Source: Fagopyrum homotropicum
Lineage: Eukaryota; Streptophyta; Magnoliopsida; Caryophyllales; Polygonaceae
Direction of reading: 5' to 3'
Length of the DNA: 64,000 bases
Assembly (NCBI GenBank): GCA_033239125.1
Contig: BSWB01000004.1
Location: forward strand, 59,581,501 to 59,645,500
Every line of letters starts with the position of its first letter. Position 1 is the stretch's first letter. The notes beneath the pieces are model-generated. The model had not been told where the DNA came from and made no database searches. It saw nothing but the letters and a program-made list of their open reading frames with translations. Shown in pieces: positions 23,204-35,348 of the stretch. Made by a program: the position numbers and the translations under genes.

Positions 23204-23968
23204 ATTAGATAGTTGTTGCTCAAGACACATGAGTGGAAAAAAATAACTATTTTCAGATTTAAAGAAGCAATCATTTGGAACCCTTACTCTTGATGATAAA
23301 GAGAATTGTGACATCATTGGCATTGGTAAAATCGGTTATAATTTTATCTAACTTTATTGATGATGTTTATCTTGTAGGCGGCTTAAGATATAATCTGCTT
23401 AGCATCTCTCCAGTATGTGACAAAGGTAACAAAGTGATATTTGATTCAAAAAAATATGAAGTCCAAGATAAACTATCTAGTACGTCGTGCTTACAACTCC
23501 TAGATGCAACAATGTATATTCAATGAGCACTAACCAAGTTTCTGGAACAAGATTAACGTGTCTCAAGGCCTTGACTTGCGATCCAAGGCTTTGACATAGA
23601 CGAATTGGTCACGTAAGCATGCATACGATGAAGAAACTTCTTTCAAAGGATTTGGTATGTGATTTACCAAACCTAAACTTCAAGTTTGATGAACTATGTA
23701 AGGATTGTACACAAGGTAAACAAACAAGAGGTTCATTCAAACCAAAAAGGTGGTAAGTTATTCTCGACCCATTGAGCTTTTAAATATGAATTTATGTGGT
23801 CCTATGCGTGTCAAATCTCTCAAGGGAAAACAATACATCCTTGTCATTGTGGGTTTTTTTTTCTCTTTTTACTTGGATCTCATTCTTACAGGAAAAATCG
23901 GAAGCTTTCTATGAGTTTTCAAAGCTTTGTAAGGAGTTGAAAACTTTGAAAAACCTACCTAACGTTTC
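23204..23968 (+). pseudogene. Copia A protease and N-terminal integrase
   Basis: The protease active site reads LDSCCSRHMSG, with Cys replacing the usual Gly. YNLLSISPVCDKGNKVIF closes the protease domain. The pre-integrase segment has KLLSKDLVCDLPNLNFKF and the zinc-binding pair CKDC. The integrase core begins RPIELLNMNLCGPMRVKSL, where the catalytic Asp of MDLCGP is Asn. YEFSKLCKELKTLKNLPNV runs up to the next insertion. Several stops interrupt the frame. Confidence 0.85.
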
Positions 23969-24143
23969 TGTAACACCCGGAATTTTTATTCCGGTTAGTG
24001 AGTGGTTTAGCGTCCTTCCCACAGGCGCGACTCAGTCTTTCCGCAGGCACGATGTGCTGAGTGATGGGATTTTACCCAGATTCCATTGCGACCCTTCTTT
24101 TCCCCGCTTTTGCTTTTGAGCGCTCGTTATCTTGGTTGCCTTG

Positions 24144-24816
24144 TGATACGCCCAACCTAAGGATCCAACGATACAAGACAAACACAAACTAAAACAAACT
24201 TACACATGTGTTTTATTGTATTTTTGGATAATGGAAAACAAAATAAAGGATATGTATGGCTAGAGTTTCAAGCATCTCACCATTCACTCTACAATACTTG
24301 CATCAACTCTCATAAGCATCTCACCTATAAGAACTAATGTCTTCGCCCTCGCATCTCACAGAGGCAATCCACCCGACATCTCACCAAGGAGGAGGTTTAG
24401 GCATTTCACCAAAAACAAAGGAAGCAAATTGTTGTTTCCAAAAATTCTTAACTCTCACTTTTTTATATGAATCATGCAAGCCTTTAAATAGGGAAAATAA
24501 GTCTATATGAAAGATAAAATAAACAAGGCCAAAAGTAATATTAAATAATAGGCCTTAAAGATCCACATAATGAAGCATTGGTTTTGGACTCTTCACATTT
24601 TGACAATAAATCCGACTGTTGGAAGAACTGAAATTGAGACCCATCTCTTGGACGAATCTACTCTTGAAGTCTTCATGAATATTGTAGCCCTTTAAATCAT
24701 CTTTCCAACAAGTATTTACGGACCTTCATTGGATAAACGTAGCATTCGTTATGACCAATATACTGAAGGGTCGAATTAAAGTGAAGCCGTTCGCATTGGT
24801 TTCCCGGATCACATCA
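24144..24816 (-). repeat. Solo LTR, CRM-like (673 bp)
   Basis: It begins TGATACGCCC and ends GGATCACATCA, like the chromovirus LTR at 5004-5852. Flanks are ccttg on the left and ccttc on the right, a 4/5 target duplication. A minus-strand TATA-like CTATTTAAAGG is present near 24490. Confidence 0.72.
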
Positions 24817-25400
24817 CCTTCACCTTTTGATTTTCAAGTGGGCAGCTCCCCTCTTTTCCTCTTTTCTCATTTTACGTGACTCTCTTCTTATCCCCTTCTA
24901 TTATCCCTTCTCTTCTTCTCCCATGGTGATGCTTCTTCATCTCCCTCTTGCTTGTGTCAACTGCTCACCCTGAACAAGGATTGGAGACAACAAATATGGA
25001 CTGTAGTAGGTATTTTCTTTCCCTACTTCATTTTCTTCCTTCTTCCATCCTTTAGCTCTAATGGTGGAAGCCATGGATTCTTAAGCTCTTCCCTTTCTTT
25101 TGGCTTGCATGTTAGTGGATCGTGATTAGGATGATATGTTGTGTGTGGATACATGTGGTGATCATTTTGGATGGAGCAAGCCAACCTTGACTAGCCGGAA
25201 TAGATTGCACATCGAAGAAGAAGTTGTTTCTGGAGTTCGACCGTGGGGGCATTTGCACAGTGCCGCGGGGGAGGACCTAGTCAGCCGCATGAGCGGAGCT
25301 AGAGAACCGTACGGGCGGCGACAACAGCTAGCCGCGGGGGCGGCGTCAGGGTCCACAGGCGCGGTGACCTTCAACTCCGCAGTCGCACCTTCTGAGTCCG

Positions 25401-27015
25401 TGTTCGCCTCAAAGTGTGCGTGAAAATAAGTTTTAATTTATAAAATTGAAATCAAAGCAAGCGAACCCGCACGGATCGGCCTAGTAAAGCAAGAATTCTA
25501 GAGTATCGAACTCAGGGATTTGGGGGATCAAATTTAGTTCACTAATTATCGAGCAAGTAAAGTATAAACTTTGCAAATATATTGGGAAAACAACAATCCT
25601 AAAGATCCAGGTATCCAATTGTGGCAATCGATTCAAGATATTCTAAAGATATAAGGATAGAGTCGAGATTGGAAAGGTATAACTAATTTAAGGTTATGTA
25701 GGATGAAGTTCCAAAACCCTATATAACTCACCCAAAGGATCTCTCTATAAAGGTTGTAGAGGGTGCAATATAAAAAGGATCTAAGGACAAGAATTAATCT
25801 CAAATACCCATGCCCCAACCCAAGGAATCAAAGATAAACTAAAACGGTTAAGGTTGTGACACTCGAAACCGAAATAGAGGATGTTGAGTCTCACTACTAC
25901 CTAGAAAAGGCAAGCCAAGGCTAGGTTAAAGAAAATCTTTAACTTTGGATTAAAGCAAAAGCAAAGGTCGTAAACAGAGAAAATTACGGTTAGATCTTGA
26001 AGAACCACGGCCGTGGAACTCAAGAATAGGCCGTGGTTTAGGCTGTCGACGAGGTTTCTCACACTCTCAGGGTCCAATCTGTTTAAGATCGATCTATCAT
26101 CATCTAAGCCACAACTATCAACCCTTCACCTTAGAATTGCTAAAGGGTTTTAGCCAATAATCATAGTCATTGAATCAAATATCAAATCAAAAAGAGAGAA
26201 AGATATAAACCCTCGAAAACTCAATAAATACTCAAAGTCAATCTCAAATCCGAACAATAAAGTATAATGTTCAATGAATTGAGAATATGGAATAGGAATC
26301 CTCACAACAATCTTAAGGAACAACGAAGAACGGAGTGTCAATCCGTCTTTAAAGCAAACCCTAAGAAAATCTCGAAGTAAACAATCTTCAATATTGCGTC
26401 TTTCTCAAGCCACGATCCGGAATCTCCAATCCTTCGTATCAGTCCTCAGCGCGAAATTGCAAGTGAAGGTAAAATGAAAACCTAAGCGACCGTCCTCGAA
26501 ACTCCCTTCTCGAGCCTTCTTATAGGGCGAAATAGGGTTACGAGAAAATCCCAATAACCGTTGTTGACGTGGAAAATATGGCACGTTACTTCGTCATGGA
26601 AATCACGGTTTAGTACAAGTTTCCACGGCCGTGTTTTAGGGCGTGGACTTTTTGTTGTGCTCAAAAATCACTCTCCACGATCTCAATCCTAACCACGGTC
26701 TTGGTTTAGGTCGTGGAACTCCCTGGCCTTCGTGAAAGCCTTTGTTTCGTGATGTTCTTCACTCATTCTCCTTCTTTAGCTTCTCCAAAGCATCTCCTTG
26801 CCATTTAGCATGATCAAATACTCCTATCCTTCCACATTATGCTCCAATTCAAGCCTTTATTCACCTATAAACATAACAAGACTTGTGTAGATCTCTATAT
26901 CGATAAAATAGGTGAAAGTGCTCACAAATGCTTCAAACTCATATCCATGTACACATCTAAGAGGGAAAAACAATCAAAACAAGTGCCTAAAATATAGTCA
27001 TATTTCATGCTAACA
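25401..27015 (-). repeat. Solo LTR, Athila-type, separate family (1615 bp)
   Basis: It begins TGTTCGCCTC and ends CATGCTAACA. GTCCG lies immediately outside both ends (25396-25400 and 27016-27020), a perfect 5-bp duplication. The ends and the GCGAACCCGCAC block resemble the G1/G2 LTRs but the rest differs. A minus-strand TATA-like CCTATAAGAAGG lies near 26517. Palindromic CCACGGCCGTGG-type motifs occur at 26005-26016, 26623-26633 and 26690-26717. Confidence 0.88.
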
Positions 27016-28277
27016 GTCCGCGGCTGCGTTTCTTCAACAGTAGGCCCTCCTTCTCTTTCCTTCTTCTTTCCTTCCTTCGTACGAGAGTTTGTTCATGCTA
27101 GTATCATGCGTAGGATGGACCTAGGATAGTCTTGAGTGCCATCTAGTGGTTGTCAACCTTAGGAGTCCTTAGAGTGTCGGATGTTGCTTTAGGATGTCCT
27201 TGAGTGTGATGATCTTGCAATGTCTTCGTGGCAAGATGTATTCTAGCCTGGCCGTTGAGTGGACCTTGTTAGAGAGTAGGTTGGTGTGATTTCCTAGCTT
27301 GATCTTGGTGATATTAAGGTATCTTGGAGTCTAAGGATGCGATCCTAGATGATCTTGTAAAGATCATTAGAGTTAAAAGTCTAAAGACTTCTACAACGTG
27401 AGAGTGTTATTGATTACGTGCCTTGATGTGAGCAGGATTTGAGCACCTTCCTATAGAAGAGAGAGCGGTTGTGTTGATTCAGCTTTGAGACGAGGTAAGT
27501 CACCGGACTGACTTAGCTAGCTTCCTTGTATTAGCATCGATTGTGTGATGGTTGTTCTTGTGTTTAGTTATGTTTATAACATCGTAACCGGGACTAGGAC
27601 GACCTTTATATTTGGTAAGTTGCCCCAAGTGTATGATAACGAGCGGTGACAACGATGCCTAACTCTTGGGAGAGGTAGGAGGTTCTCTACGACTAGCCCA
27701 AGAAAGTAGACGGTCGGATACATCAATACTATTCCTTGCTGGTAAGTAGGGAGAGAGGCAAGTTTTGGGGATTCTCGTGTCACAAACCTAAGTTGAATTA
27801 GTAATGGAATGATGTAAGTTAAAAGATTATAACCGGCTTGTGTGATACTATGTTACGTGCTTTCATTATTACGTGTGTGTGTGTGTGTCATTACCATCTT
27901 TCTAATGCTTTGAATGTTAGCTAACGGTTTATACCGCTTTGTTGATGCCTTGCAAGTTAGGGATGCCGCCGAGTGACTCAAAGGAGTGGACAGCCGGGGT
28001 TCTGTACATGATAGGATGGGGATGAGGGTTTTGTTTTACGTTCTGTTGTCGGTTGTACCATGGTTGTTATTTCGATGTTATTTTTAGGACTCGGCTGGAG
28101 TTTCCACATTGTAATGTATTTTGGTTTGAGTCACATTGCATTCAAATGATTTGGTTTTGCCTTTTATTTGTGGCTTGTTTGAAAGGAATGGTAAAATTTT
28201 TGTCAGGCTAAGGGTCAGAACCCATTGTGAGGTCTCCGCTTGTAGCATCCTGAGTCCCGCAAATTCATGGTGTTATA

Positions 28278-28600
28278 GTTTTTGTTAGAAGTGATCAAGG
28301 TAGAGAGTTTGACCCACTTCAATTTGATTTTTTTGTGCAAAATATGGTATTTCACACTACGTTTCAGCTCCTTGAACACCTCACTAAAACGGGGTTGTGG
28401 AACGTAAGAACCGCATCTTAGAGAACATGTTTAGGATTATGCTTTTGGAAAATATTTTGCCAAAAAGCTTTTGGGTTGAAGTTGTTAACACGGATAATTA
28501 CATCTTAAATAGATGCTTAATCCGCCCTATTTTTAAAAAGACTCCTTACGAACTCTTTAAAGGACGAAACATGTTTCCTATTTTAAACCCTTTGGATGTA
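28278..28600 (+). pseudogene. Copia A integrase, second half
   Basis: The segment continues the core with VRSDQGREFDPLQFDF (second catalytic Asp). After frame disruption it reads VERKNRILENMFRIMLLENI (catalytic Glu in VERKNR), then FWVEVVNTDNYILNRCLIRP and TPYELFKGR. It ends at NPLDV, where G1 is inserted. Confidence 0.86.
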
Positions 28601-30351
28601 TGATAGCATGTATTATAGTCTATATTTTGGGACTTGTTTAGATGTTTTATCTTTAATAATATGCACGTATGGATGTACATTATGTGATTATCTTGTTGTT
28701 TCATCTACCTTTATGGGAATCGAGGTGTACACCTAGTTTCGTTGTAATCGTAGTTAAAATGGCACGTTTTGGACTAAAATAGAGCTAAGGAGCTAAAGAG
28801 TCATTGGAGCTACATTCTGGAACTTAAGAAAGAACTCAAGAAGCATGGAAATGACGAAGAAGATTGATTTTGGATCAGATTTGAGAGGTTTCACATTCAG
28901 TTGAGATTCACCTCGGTCAGCTACAGTCTCACCTCGACCGAGGTGATCTTGAGGAGCGTCCCGACCGAGGCGAATACCCTGCCGCCGGCGAGATATATAT
29001 TTTTGGATGAGATCTTTTAATTTTGGAAAGAAGATATCTTATATTTTTGGGCTGGATTTCTGGAAGGAAGATATTATTTTTAGGAGATCTATTTTAGAGA
29101 TATGGCTATATTTTCTAGGAAATTATCTTTTTAAGATATTATTATCTTTGGAAGATAATTCTCCTATATAAAGGGTTGGATTTTCCACAAGTTCAACCAT
29201 GCTTGGAGGCTGAGAACATCCAGCAATTAAGAGATTTTCTAGAAGCTTTGAAGGAAGGATTGAAGATCAAGGAAGGAAGGATTCATAGTTTGGAGTTAGC
29301 TTTTGAGGGAGTTTGTAAGACTTTCTTAGATTCCCTTTGGTTTGTTGTCTTAGGTGATTTGTGATTTGAGGAACGCTGGTTTGTTGTTATTTGATTAAGT
29401 TATTGAAACCTTTTTCTTAAGGTTTTCTTGTTCGAATATTGATTCCCTTTCCATATATTTGATTATTATTATCATGATGATTGTTGGCTATGTTTCTTGT
29501 GAGATTCTAGGGTGAATGACTTAAAGTTGTTGTAAAGACGATGATAGAATGATCTTAATCCCAGCAGGACCCTGAAAGCTCGAGTATTTTACCTTAACCC
29601 TTGAACACCTCGCTTAGTTGATGAACATCTCGGCCAGGTTGGATCTGACTGAACGAGGTGAGCTTTCCTAACCCTATTCCGAAGGTAAGAGTTTCAGTTT
29701 GCCAAATCCTATTCTTATTACACCTTTCCTGGTTCAGTGCAAGCCTAGGATGATACTTACCCGGTGATTCCTTTGTTTATTTACCTATGATCATGAGTGT
29801 AGGTAATAAAGGTTTATCCTTTATTGGGGTTTGAGTGTGTCTTCATCCCATCTTTGTTAGTTAGCCTGAGACTTACCCGGTAAAGGTTGATTCTATTCCC
29901 TTGGGTTGTGTGTTGGTTTGAGATTATAGTTCCTTTGCTTAGTACCTTGAGACTTACCCGGTAATAGGAGGTTTGGTTTGGGATAGTGAGTAGTGAGACT
30001 TACCCGGTGATCTATTCCCACTTTACAAACACCTTCCCTTTGCAAACCTCAACTTTGTCCGCGTTATCCTTTGAGATCTTGAGTCGGAACCACAACTAGA
30101 TGCATGAATCCCTAGAATCCGCATTTTCCCTTACTTGACTTTAAATCATCTTTGATTGCTTTAATTGCTTTTGGTTATTTGCAATACTTGACAATCAATT
30201 ATGTGCTTTGTTTCACCTAAGTCCATGTGATCGACCCCGGGAATTCTTGCTTTTATTACAATTGACCCATACACTGCGGGTTCGCATATTTGTTCAAGCA
30301 TACTTTTTGGGTTATAAATTTAAAGCTTTCACACACCGTTTGGAGCGAACA
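28601..30351 (+). repeat. G1 5' LTR (1751 bp)
   Basis: It starts TGATAGCATG and ends GGAGCGAACA, directly before the primer-binding site. It has palindromic motifs at 28908-28975 in U3, a TATA box at 29165-29174, and four GAGACTTACCCGGT-type repeats (near 29753, 29865, 29953 and 29996). It is clearly more diverged from its partner at 40897 than the two G2 LTRs are from each other. Confidence 0.9.
29165..29174 (+). promoter_or_regulatory. G1 LTR TATA box
   Basis: TATATAAAGG lies 565 bp into the LTR. The corresponding sites in G2 are 41789-41798 and 51756-51765. Confidence 0.7.
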
Positions 30352-30357
30352 AGTTTT

Positions 30358-30375
30358 TGGCGCCGTTACCGGGGA
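30358..30375 (+). other. G1 primer-binding site, tRNA-Asp type
   Basis: TGGCGCCGTTACCGGGGA differs at one base from TGGCGCCGTTGCCGGGGA, the complement of the tRNA-Asp 3' end used by Athila/Tat elements. It is six bases from the LTR end. Confidence 0.9.
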
Positions 30376-30478
30376 CTTGGTGTAGACCAAGCCGGTTGCG
30401 GTTGTCTTTCGGGGCAATTGCCCTTGTTACTATTAACCACTCTACTTGAGTGTTTCGCTGGATCTTTTTCTTAGGTTT

Positions 30479-32225
30479 ATGCGAAGAACCCGTGCTGGGA
30501 AGGAAATCGTTCCTTACGATCCAGAACCAGAATAGACATACAAGAGACGATTGAAAGAAGCTAAGATGGCCAATCAAGACAATCGTGATCTTGAGGCCGA
30601 ATTGAAGGAGGCGTTGGAACAGCTACGCCTCAACCAAGAAGAATTGCAGAGAGAGAGAGAGAGCAGACTCGCGCAAGAACTGAAGAGATCGAAGCAGATA
30701 TGGCCGCTCTAAGGGCCCAATTTCTTCCTCGACCGATCCCAGATCCTCGACCGAGGCAAGACCTAGTCCAAGTTTCCCCGGCCGAGATACATCCACCTCG
30801 GATGCCTGTCCGAGATATTCTTTTTGCTGGAGTTCCAAAAACCCTAGGACATAGGATGGACCCTAATCAGCAAGTGAGGCGTCCATGAGTCAACCTAGGT
30901 TATCCGGTTGAGCATGATTACGAACTTCGACCACAAGTTCTATTTATGATCCGCCAATACCAATTTGGAGTATTAGAGAGGGAGTCTCCGCATCAGCATT
31001 TGCAAAACTATAAGATTCTGATGGAGACCTTGAGACCTTCAAGGCCGGAATACAACAACTACAAGCTAAGGCCTTTCTTCTTTTCTTTGAAAGACAGGGC
31101 GCTTACTTGGTATCAATCTCTTCTACCCGGAAATATCAACACTTGGGAAGAGATGACGACGGAGTTTCTAACAAAGTTCTTTCCTCCCTCCAAGACCGCT
31201 GAAATGAGAGGGAAGATCAATGCATTCATTATGAAGGAAAAGGAGAGTTTGTCCAAGTCATGGGAGAGATTCAAAGATGTTCTATTGGATTGCCCACATC
31301 ATGGGATTCCAAAGATAGAGTTGCTAAAGATATACTTCAAGGGATTGGGTGGAGCTACTCAATTCAATCTTCAACTACTTTCCACTGGCACATTCATGGA
31401 TATGCCGATAGACGAAGATTGGGAGTTCATTGAGAAGCAGGCTTTACATATGGAAAAGTACTCCCATCAAGGATCCGAAAATGGAGCAATGAGAGTTAGT
31501 TTCTAGGACACTTCATCAAATGATAATCACCTCATCTCCCTTAAAATTGATGTGAAGCAATTGAAGGAGCTTTTAGTAGCTCACACGAAGAAGGAAGATG
31601 GAGGATATCAAGGAAGAAACAACAACCAAGGGTCACGGAACAACAATTGCAACAACAATAGAGGCTCCAACAACAACAATTTGAGATCTAATCAACAAAA
31701 TCCGGGTAACCCTCATTCTCATGCTAATAATTCTTTTAACCCCTCCTCTTCTTCTTCTACTCCATTGAAGAGCAAGGAGCCTGGATCAAGTTTGTCCCAG
31801 CCAGAGAAGAAAGATGCAGTGCTGGAGGCAATTTTGATCAAGCTCAATGCTATGGAGACGTCGATGACTTTATTTTCAAAGGCACAAAAAGCCTTAGAGA
31901 AATAATTCTTTAATTAGCCGAATGAAGCGCCAAGAGATCCAAGGAAGCTCCCAGCAAGGACAGAGAGCAACCCCAAAGGACAGATTATGGAAATAACGAC
32001 AAGAAGTGGACTAAAAACTGCAAATCCAGTACCTCGGTTGGTGCTAGTGCAAACGAAGAACACCTCGGTCTAGGATCAGGCGAGGAACACTTCGGTCGAG
32101 GTTCCATCCGAGGTGGAGTCCCAGAGAGCGAAGGACAGATCTGAAGTTTATGTCCCACCTCCTGCTTATAAACCACCACTTCCATTCCTCAGTCGAGGGC
32201 CAGAGCACATCTAGACAAGCATACT
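30479..32225 (+). pseudogene. G1 gag, multiply broken
   Basis: The start is the ATG at 30479 (MRRTRAGKEIVPYDPEPE), followed by an in-frame TAG at 30533-30535. A shift in an AGAG run near 30655 moves the frame, and a TGA lies at about 30886. The capsid-like core has KLRPFFFSLKDRALTWYQSL, TTEFLTKFFPPSKTAEMRGK and DVLLDCPHHGIPKIELL. A TAG at 31504-31506 precedes KQLKELLVAHTKKED and the Asn-rich tract. TAA and TAG codons near 31905-31920 follow. No zinc knuckle is present. The C-terminal linker contains palindromic motifs at 32033-32120. Confidence 0.86.
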
Positions 32226-33116
32226 GGTAAGTTTCTTGACTTGATGAATAAACTACACATTAACATCCCTTTCCTTGATACTATTCTAGGGATGCCCGCC
32301 TATGGGAAGTTCTTAAAAGAGATTCTATCAAGGAAGAGGAAGCTGGAAGACTTTGGAGAAGTTAGGATGACAGCTAAGTCCTCGGAGCTCATTCAAATCA
32401 TGAAGGAGAAGATGCCGCCAAAATTGAGAGATCTCGACTTATTTTGCATTCCCATTCAAGTTGGGGATGTAACTTGTGAGGCGTTGTGTGATCTAGGAGC
32501 CAGCGTGAGTATCATCCCGCTGGAGCTATGTGAGAAGATCGGACTTGGAGAACCCAAGCCGGTAAAGATAAAATTGTACATGGCGGATCGCTTCATTACC
32601 AATCCCGTAGGCATCTTGGAAGACGTTCCCGTCAAGTTAGGAAATTTCTATTTACCTATAGACTTTGTTGTACTTGATATACCCGCAGATTATCCCGTTC
32701 CAATCATTCTCGGAAGACCATTTCTAGCAACTTCGGGTTGCAATGTGGATTGTAAGAATGCCAAGTTAAAATTCAACATTGGTGGAGATCAAGTGGAATT
32801 TGCATTGCTTGCTGCAATAAAAAGAGAGCCGTTGGAGGATGATATCTTCAACATCTATGATGAAGAAGAATCAAGAGAATTGGTGAGTTCTATCCTTATT
32901 AATGACCCTCTTGAAAGAGTTCTTAGTTTTAGTTTAATGGAGGAAGGTATAGATGTTTCTTGTGATGCAGATATACGGAGCTTAATGGCACTGGAAGCCA
33001 ATCCAGGAGCTAAGATTGAGAAACAAATCCAGGAGAGGAGAAAATCAAGTTTCGGTCCCAAATCCAGTACCTCGTCCGATGCACTTTCTGGACCAAGCGA
33101 GGTGTTCTTATCTTAA
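32226..33116 (+). pseudogene. G1 aspartic protease
   Basis: The open segment reads KLHINIPFLDTILGMPAYGK, then FCIPIQVGDVTCEALCDLGAS with the active-site Asp (DLGAS, the usual Athila form). LYMADRFITNPVGILEDVPV, PVPIILGRPFLATSG and a C-terminal acidic part follow. It ends at 33116 inside a cluster of palindromic motifs. In other Athila elements the RT would come next; here the integrase region follows within about 100 bp. Confidence 0.88.
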
Positions 33117-34532
33117 GAACATCTCGGTAACCCACCTCGGACACCGGCCGAGACAACAAGCGAGATGTTGTCAACTGAGGACAACAAACTTCCTAAACCC
33201 TTTTGAGACTCATTTACAGTTGGTGGAGCACTGGCTCCACCAAGCCTTTGATAGTAAAGAGCCTTGGTATGCTGATATTGTTAATTATCTTGTTTGCCAG
33301 GAAATACCTCCTGGATTGACGTACTCTCAAAGGAAGAAATTCTTCAAGGATGTACGCTACTACTACTGAAATGAACCTCTACTGTTTAAGAGATATCCAG
33401 ATGGGATGCTTCGACGATGCATTCTAGAGGATGAAGTTGCTAGTGTTATACGACATTGCCACTCGCTTCCTTGTGGAGGACATGCCAACGCTCACAAAAC
33501 ATGCGCTAAGGTATTACGTTCTGGTTTCTTTTTGCCTACATTATTTAAGTATGTGCAAACGTTTGTTGTTTCTTGTGATGCATGCCAAATAATAGGGAAC
33601 TTGTCTAGAAGGAACGAGATGCCACTCAACAATATTCAAGAGGTTGAGATCTTTGATGTACGGGGAGTTGATTTTATGGGACCCTTCCCATCATCCGCAG
33701 GGAACCTCTACATTCTCCTAGCTGTTGACTACGTCTCTAGATGGGTGGAATTCATTGCCTCTCCCACTAATGACGCCATGGTGGTTGTAAAGTTCTTCAA
33801 TCGAACTATCTTTCCAAGATTTGGGACACCACACATTATCATTAGTGATGGAGGGACGCATCTCATCAACCGGAAGTTTAAGGCACTTCTATCGAAGTAT
33901 GGGGTAGCCCACAAGGTTGCAACCCCTTATTACCCTCAAACTAGTGGACATGTCGAAATTTCGAATAGAGAAATCAAGGCAATTTTGGAGAAGACCGTCT
34001 CTAGACGAGGAAGGATTGGTCCATGAAGTTCGACGACACTCTTTGGGCTTATAGGACCGCATTCAAGACTCCCATAGGTACCACCCCTTACAATTTGGTA
34101 TATGGGAAGTCTTGCCATCTACCCGTTGAGTTAGAGCACAAGGCATATTGGGCAATCAAGTGGTTAAATTTCGATATCAAGGAAACCAGAGAGAAGAGAC
34201 TATTGAACATTAATGAGTTGGAAGAGTTGCGCTTATACACTTTTGAGAATGCCAAGATCTACAAGGAAAGAAGAAAGATATGGCATAACAAGCATATCAT
34301 TCCTAAGGAATTCAAAGAAGGAGATTTAGTTTTACTCTTCCGCCTTCGCCTCTTTCCAGGTAAGTTGAAATCTAGATGGACAGGACATTACGTTGTGAAA
34401 CATGTTTTTCCTTATGGTGCAGTTGAGATTTGGGGTGAAACAAGCGGAAGCTTTAAGGTCAATGGTCATAGGCTTAAGAAGTACCAACCGGAAGTCCAGG
34501 TTAAGGAGATTGCACTACTATACCTTGTTTAA
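33117..34532 (+). pseudogene. G1 integrase
   Basis: The N-terminal region reads WYADIVNYLVCQEIPPGLTY, with a TGA replacing Trp at 33367-33369. The zinc-binding domain has H..H (HCHSLPCGGHANAHK) and C-x2-C (SCDACQ). The catalytic core has VDFMGPFPSSAGN, IIISDGGTHLINRKF and HVEISNREIKAILEK, giving D, D and E. A shift near 34010 changes frame before FDDTLWAYRTAFKTPIGTTP. The C-terminal part ends SRWTGHYVVKHVFPYGAVEI and HRLKKYQPEV. All catalytic residues are present despite one stop and one indel. Confidence 0.9.
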
Positions 34533-34906
34533 GGATGATGTACGGTCCAGCTAGCGACTTTAAATCAAGCGCTTCTTGGGAGGCAACCCAAGGTATCGCT
34601 TTCTTTTCCCTTTTCTAGCTAGTTTAGATAGTTTGCTTTTGTTTTGCTTTTCTTTGTTTTTGGCGTCCTAGACAGAAACCATGTACTCTATAAGGAAGGA
34701 TTACAACTCAGGAGCTACACTAGAAGGACAGAAGTTTGAGAAATTGAGAAGACAGAGTTTGACTTAGACACATCTCGGTTGCTGTCACAGCGCCTCGACC
34801 GAGATGTTCTTGACGCAACCGAGGCGACTAGGTCTGACAACCCAGTCAGACACCTCGGTCCGGTAGGGACCACCTCGACCGAGGTTATATCAGATTCAGC
34901 GAGGGG
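34533..34906 (+). promoter_or_regulatory. G1 intergenic region with conserved hairpin and palindrome cluster
   Basis: The sequence TTGGGAGGCAACCCAA at 34576-34591 can fold with a 5-bp stem. It is identical in G2 (47586-47601). A cluster of CCTCGACCGAGG-type motifs occupies 34768-34885, directly upstream of a TATA box. Confidence 0.6.
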
Positions 34907-35348
34907 TATAAAAGGCGAAGCAGATTTCTCTCTCCTCCATTTTCCCTCTCAACCGAGCCTCGACCGCGACGCATATTCACCTTATTTCCTTGTTTCTTGC
35001 TCGTTTTCCAAAGATTTTGGTTCGATTTCACAAAAAGAAGCGAGAGGATCGGATTTCAAGCACCAAACCGCGAGAAAAACGCTCCAAATCTGCGGAATCT
35101 GGGTAAATTGTTCGAAAACCCTAACTTCTCTCTTTTCACCAATTTAGGTTAGATCCGGCTCTGGTTGCCGATTATTATTGCTGAAAAGGATATAAGTACC
35201 CCATAGGAAGCAATGATTAGTGATTTTGGGGGAAAATAACTAGAACATCAGAGAGTGAAATCGAACAGCCCTTCGCCTCGGTCGGATCGGCTGTGTCTCA
35301 GCCGAGGTAGTTGTTAGAGTAACCGAGGTGTTCTTCCTGTCAGTAATT
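34907..35348 (+). promoter_or_regulatory. Putative internal promoter and 5' leader of the G1 third ORF
   Basis: A TATAAAAG box lies at 34907-34914, 442 bp before the ATG at 35349. A CT-rich start-site-like stretch (tctctcctccattttccc) follows. The telobox AAACCCTAA occurs at 35116-35124. G2 has the same order and nearly the same spacing. A second small palindrome cluster lies at 35276-35332. That this is transcribed independently is an inference. Confidence 0.55.

Larger units (their letters stand above)
23969..28277 (+). repeat. Tekay-like solo LTR with two nested solo LTRs
   Basis: It starts TGTAACACCC and ends GGTGTTATA (expected GTTACA). GTTTC lies before it (23964-23968) and GTTTT after it (28278-28282), and the copia integrase frame continues across. 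The tail AACCCATTGTGAGGTCTC and the internal GTTAGCTAACGGTTTATA match the LTRs at 37031 and 55408-56354. No internal gypsy coding lies between the ends, so it is a solo LTR. It is about 2.0 kb once the nested LTRs are removed. Confidence 0.82.

Noticed and set aside
25240..25395. GC-rich phrases such as GCCGCGGGGG considered as a fourth palindromic motif family
   Set aside because: The repeats are few and uneven in the Tekay-like LTR, and I could not define a consistent inverted repeat.
25136..25423. 95-codon GC-rich open frame
   Set aside because: It lies inside the Tekay-like LTR, runs into a nested solo LTR, and has no recognisable domain.
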